Below are positions 61,689-64,000 of a DNA stretch of 64,000 bases, piece by piece; position 1 is the stretch's first letter, and the number at the start of each line of letters is the position of its first letter. The stretch spans positions 81,456,060 to 81,520,059 of the forward strand of contig OY740767.1 in assembly GCA_963513935.1 (NCBI GenBank). Direction: 5' to 3'. A program made the translations under genes and the position numbers. The DNA comes from Aphrophora alni (lineage: Eukaryota > Arthropoda > Insecta > Hemiptera > Aphrophoridae). The notes beneath the pieces are model-generated. The model saw only the letters and a program-made list of their open reading frames with translations. It was not told the DNA's origin and ran no database searches.

Positions 61689-64000
61689 ATATATAACGAT
61701 ATATAAAATATAAGTTAAAGCTATAAAAATTTATTTTAAATAAAATATATATTTTTGTGGATATTTTAAACATTCCGTATGGAAGTCCTTTGCAAAAAGT
61801 AGGAATTTTTAAAATTGTCGACTCATAGGCAGTATGTTTCTGGACGTAAAATAAGAATGTATTTAACGCAATCTAATACTTATACGAATATGGAAGTTTT
61901 TTTTCTGGATCTCTACAGTACTTCAAATTTCATAGATTATTTATAAAATCGTAACCGTTAATTTGAAATAAAAATAAATAAACTATTACTAGTATTACAT
62001 ATTTTTATAACTATTGTCTAATCATAGAGGATTTACGTTTTCAATAGTTTACCTTGAAAATTACCGTTTAAATGAAATCAAACACATTATACTTTAAGTG
62101 CTGAATAAAGTACAAAACCATGATAACTATTAGAATTATATGAAATGATGTACAAAGTACGAATGACCAATTATTCCCCAAAATTATATTTCTCTATATT
62201 TATTTTTCCCTTATATATAGAATTGAAAACTTCTCTATATTTACAGAAAATCATTGTTTTCGTTTAGGAGGAGTAAAATATTCTATTGTTTAACTTCTAA
62301 CCAAATAATGCATTATATAATCATTTCAATTATTATGCAAATTTGAATACCTTTTCAGAAAAAAATAAGTGGCGATATTGTTAAAATATAGTTTAAAATA
62401 AACAAATAATAAGCACGAAAAATTTTGTTTTCGAATAACGTTCAATTGAGAAAAGTTTAGAAAAAAAAAATTATTGTTTGTTTAGGTAACGAACTGTTTC
62501 TTTCAAAAATTAACCTAGTCCTTTATTTGATTACTAAAATATTATAATGAACTCGAGTAACTATATTGGACAACTTACATATATCTGAAGGAGTTGGTGG
62601 ATATAAAAGTTAAAGAAGGCATAACGAAAGTGTCGTCACACCCTCCTTATTATAGAATGAAATAAAACAGAATATGTTAAGCAATTTGAAAACACGGTTA
62701 TGTATGACGAAAAGACAGTATTAAAGATACAGAAAAATATCTACCTGTTTGACTACTAATATATAAAATCGATAAATATTGTCGTTAATACGATACTCCT
62801 GTAATCCATAATATAAAAATAAGAAAAATTAGGGTATGAAATCTAAGTCTGCGTTTTGGATTATTTACTTATTTGTCTTAAAATTCTTTTTATATAAATC
62901 GTATTCATTGAAATCGGTAAAAAATTGTTTAGAACAGAAACATCTTCGAAAATAATGGAATTTCATCGACCAACTTTTTTACTTTGTAGCAAATGTTTTC
63001 CTTAACTAAACAACTACAGATTGTTTAACCCACATACAGTTACTCCCTGATTTTGTAGTTTTTTATGCTTTGTGTGTCTCACTAAATAATTGTTATATAT
63101 CTCCGTATCTCCACTTTCCGTTATAAGGTGAATTTCATTTTAGCATTAGTTTTTTTTTTTTACTAATGCGACTAATGTAACTGTTTATCGATAACTACAC
63201 TTTGTGCAATTTTTAAATGCTATAATATATAAAACAATAAATAGATTATTTTATTCATCGTAAACACCCATTATATTATTAATAATACTGCCTACATACT
63301 TCTTATTGAAATCTGAAAGTTGTTTTCTTGATAAAATATTTATTTTAACAGAATAGACGTTGAAGTAATATACTCAAAACACTGCTGTGAAGTGTTTCTG
63401 AAAGTACATACTGCAAGCGAGAGATACAACCATTAGGTATTAAAATGTATTATAAGTATCTAAAGCGTTGTTCTCAAAAAACACGTGTCTGAAAAGAATT
63501 ATTTTTGTTGTTTAATATAAAAATCCCGTTACATACAATTTTCTGGCCAAAAATAATTATGCAATATTTTCGTACAGTTTTTATCATTTTTGCTTCATAC
63601 TATATATTCCATGGAAAAATAGTTTGTTGTTTTAATTAATTTGTAAGTACTAATTATCGTCTTACATTTCGGTTTTCTAATGTATCTTTCAAGCTTTTAT
63701 GTGTTATAGTTTTACTTTATTTAATAAAAGTTGGGAAATTCAGATGTATTTCATTAAAAATAAATATTTTCAATGAATTGTTTTTTTGTAAATATGAAGG
63801 TGAATCTTATGAGATTTTTTAAATTTAACTAGTGGTTTATTGTTATAGTCATTCAAAAGTTGTAAATTAACGATAAAAACGACTGAGTTATACTTTTGTA
63901 AATTTTTAAAGGGCCAAATATAGCTAACTATAGATATAGGAAATTCTGAATATTTACCAATATCTCTCATTAAAAATCTGAGTTATTTAGTAAACTATTT
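61683..64000. other. AT-rich DNA, no gene seen
   Basis: No supportable exon or repeat up to the window end; the frame at 63770-63970 looks like chance. Confidence 0.5.

Overview
This window looks like intergenic and intronic DNA from an animal genome, most likely an insect. It is very AT-rich, has long TA, TG, GA and CA microsatellites, has almost no long open frames outside mobile elements, and carries piggyBac, hAT, Mutator-like, DUF4817-type, non-LTR and LTR elements in the mix typical of arthropods. A hemipteran is my guess, but nothing here proves the order.

The main structure is an 18.5 kb array of a young LTR retrotransposon (8805-27351) arranged LTR-internal-LTR-internal-LTR. The three LTRs are about 2.59 kb each and nearly identical; I saw two single-base differences among them. 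Each internal region has a putative primer site, a gag gene and a protease frame that opens exactly at a -1 frameshift heptamer overlapping the gag stop. A non-coding 3' part and a polypurine tract follow. Neither copy has reverse transcriptase, RNase H or integrase, so this is a gag-protease element that would need enzymes in trans. The array sits inside a (TA)n microsatellite. A 2346 bp, apparently intact piggyBac-type transposon interrupts only the first copy (15540-17885). Its flanking tetranucleotides are TTAT on the left and TTAA on the right, and the uninterrupted copy has TTAT.

Left of the array (1-8758) is AT-rich DNA with a decayed DUF4817-type transposase fragment (2538-2822) and a pure TG run of about 325 bp (7089-7413). 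Right of the array come a GC-richer patch with a retroelement-like tail (30661-31110), a decayed non-LTR retrotransposon (32281-34684), a degenerate hairpin-bearing minisatellite (34997-35770), a second degenerate tandem array (37795-38150), a near-perfect 26 bp inverted repeat (39059-39145) and an internally deleted hAT element with an exact 8 bp target duplication (39410-40254).

The only host gene I can support is a first exon on the plus strand (51908-51989). It encodes a signal peptide and ends in a splice donor, with a TATA-like box and GC-richer leader upstream. The rest of that gene would lie downstream, mostly or wholly outside the window, so 51990-64000 is probably largely first intron. 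That stretch holds a 173 bp duplication, a decayed Mutator-like transposase (55534-56460), an RTE-like repeat tail with an expanded (CA)n (57897-58146) and more microsatellites.
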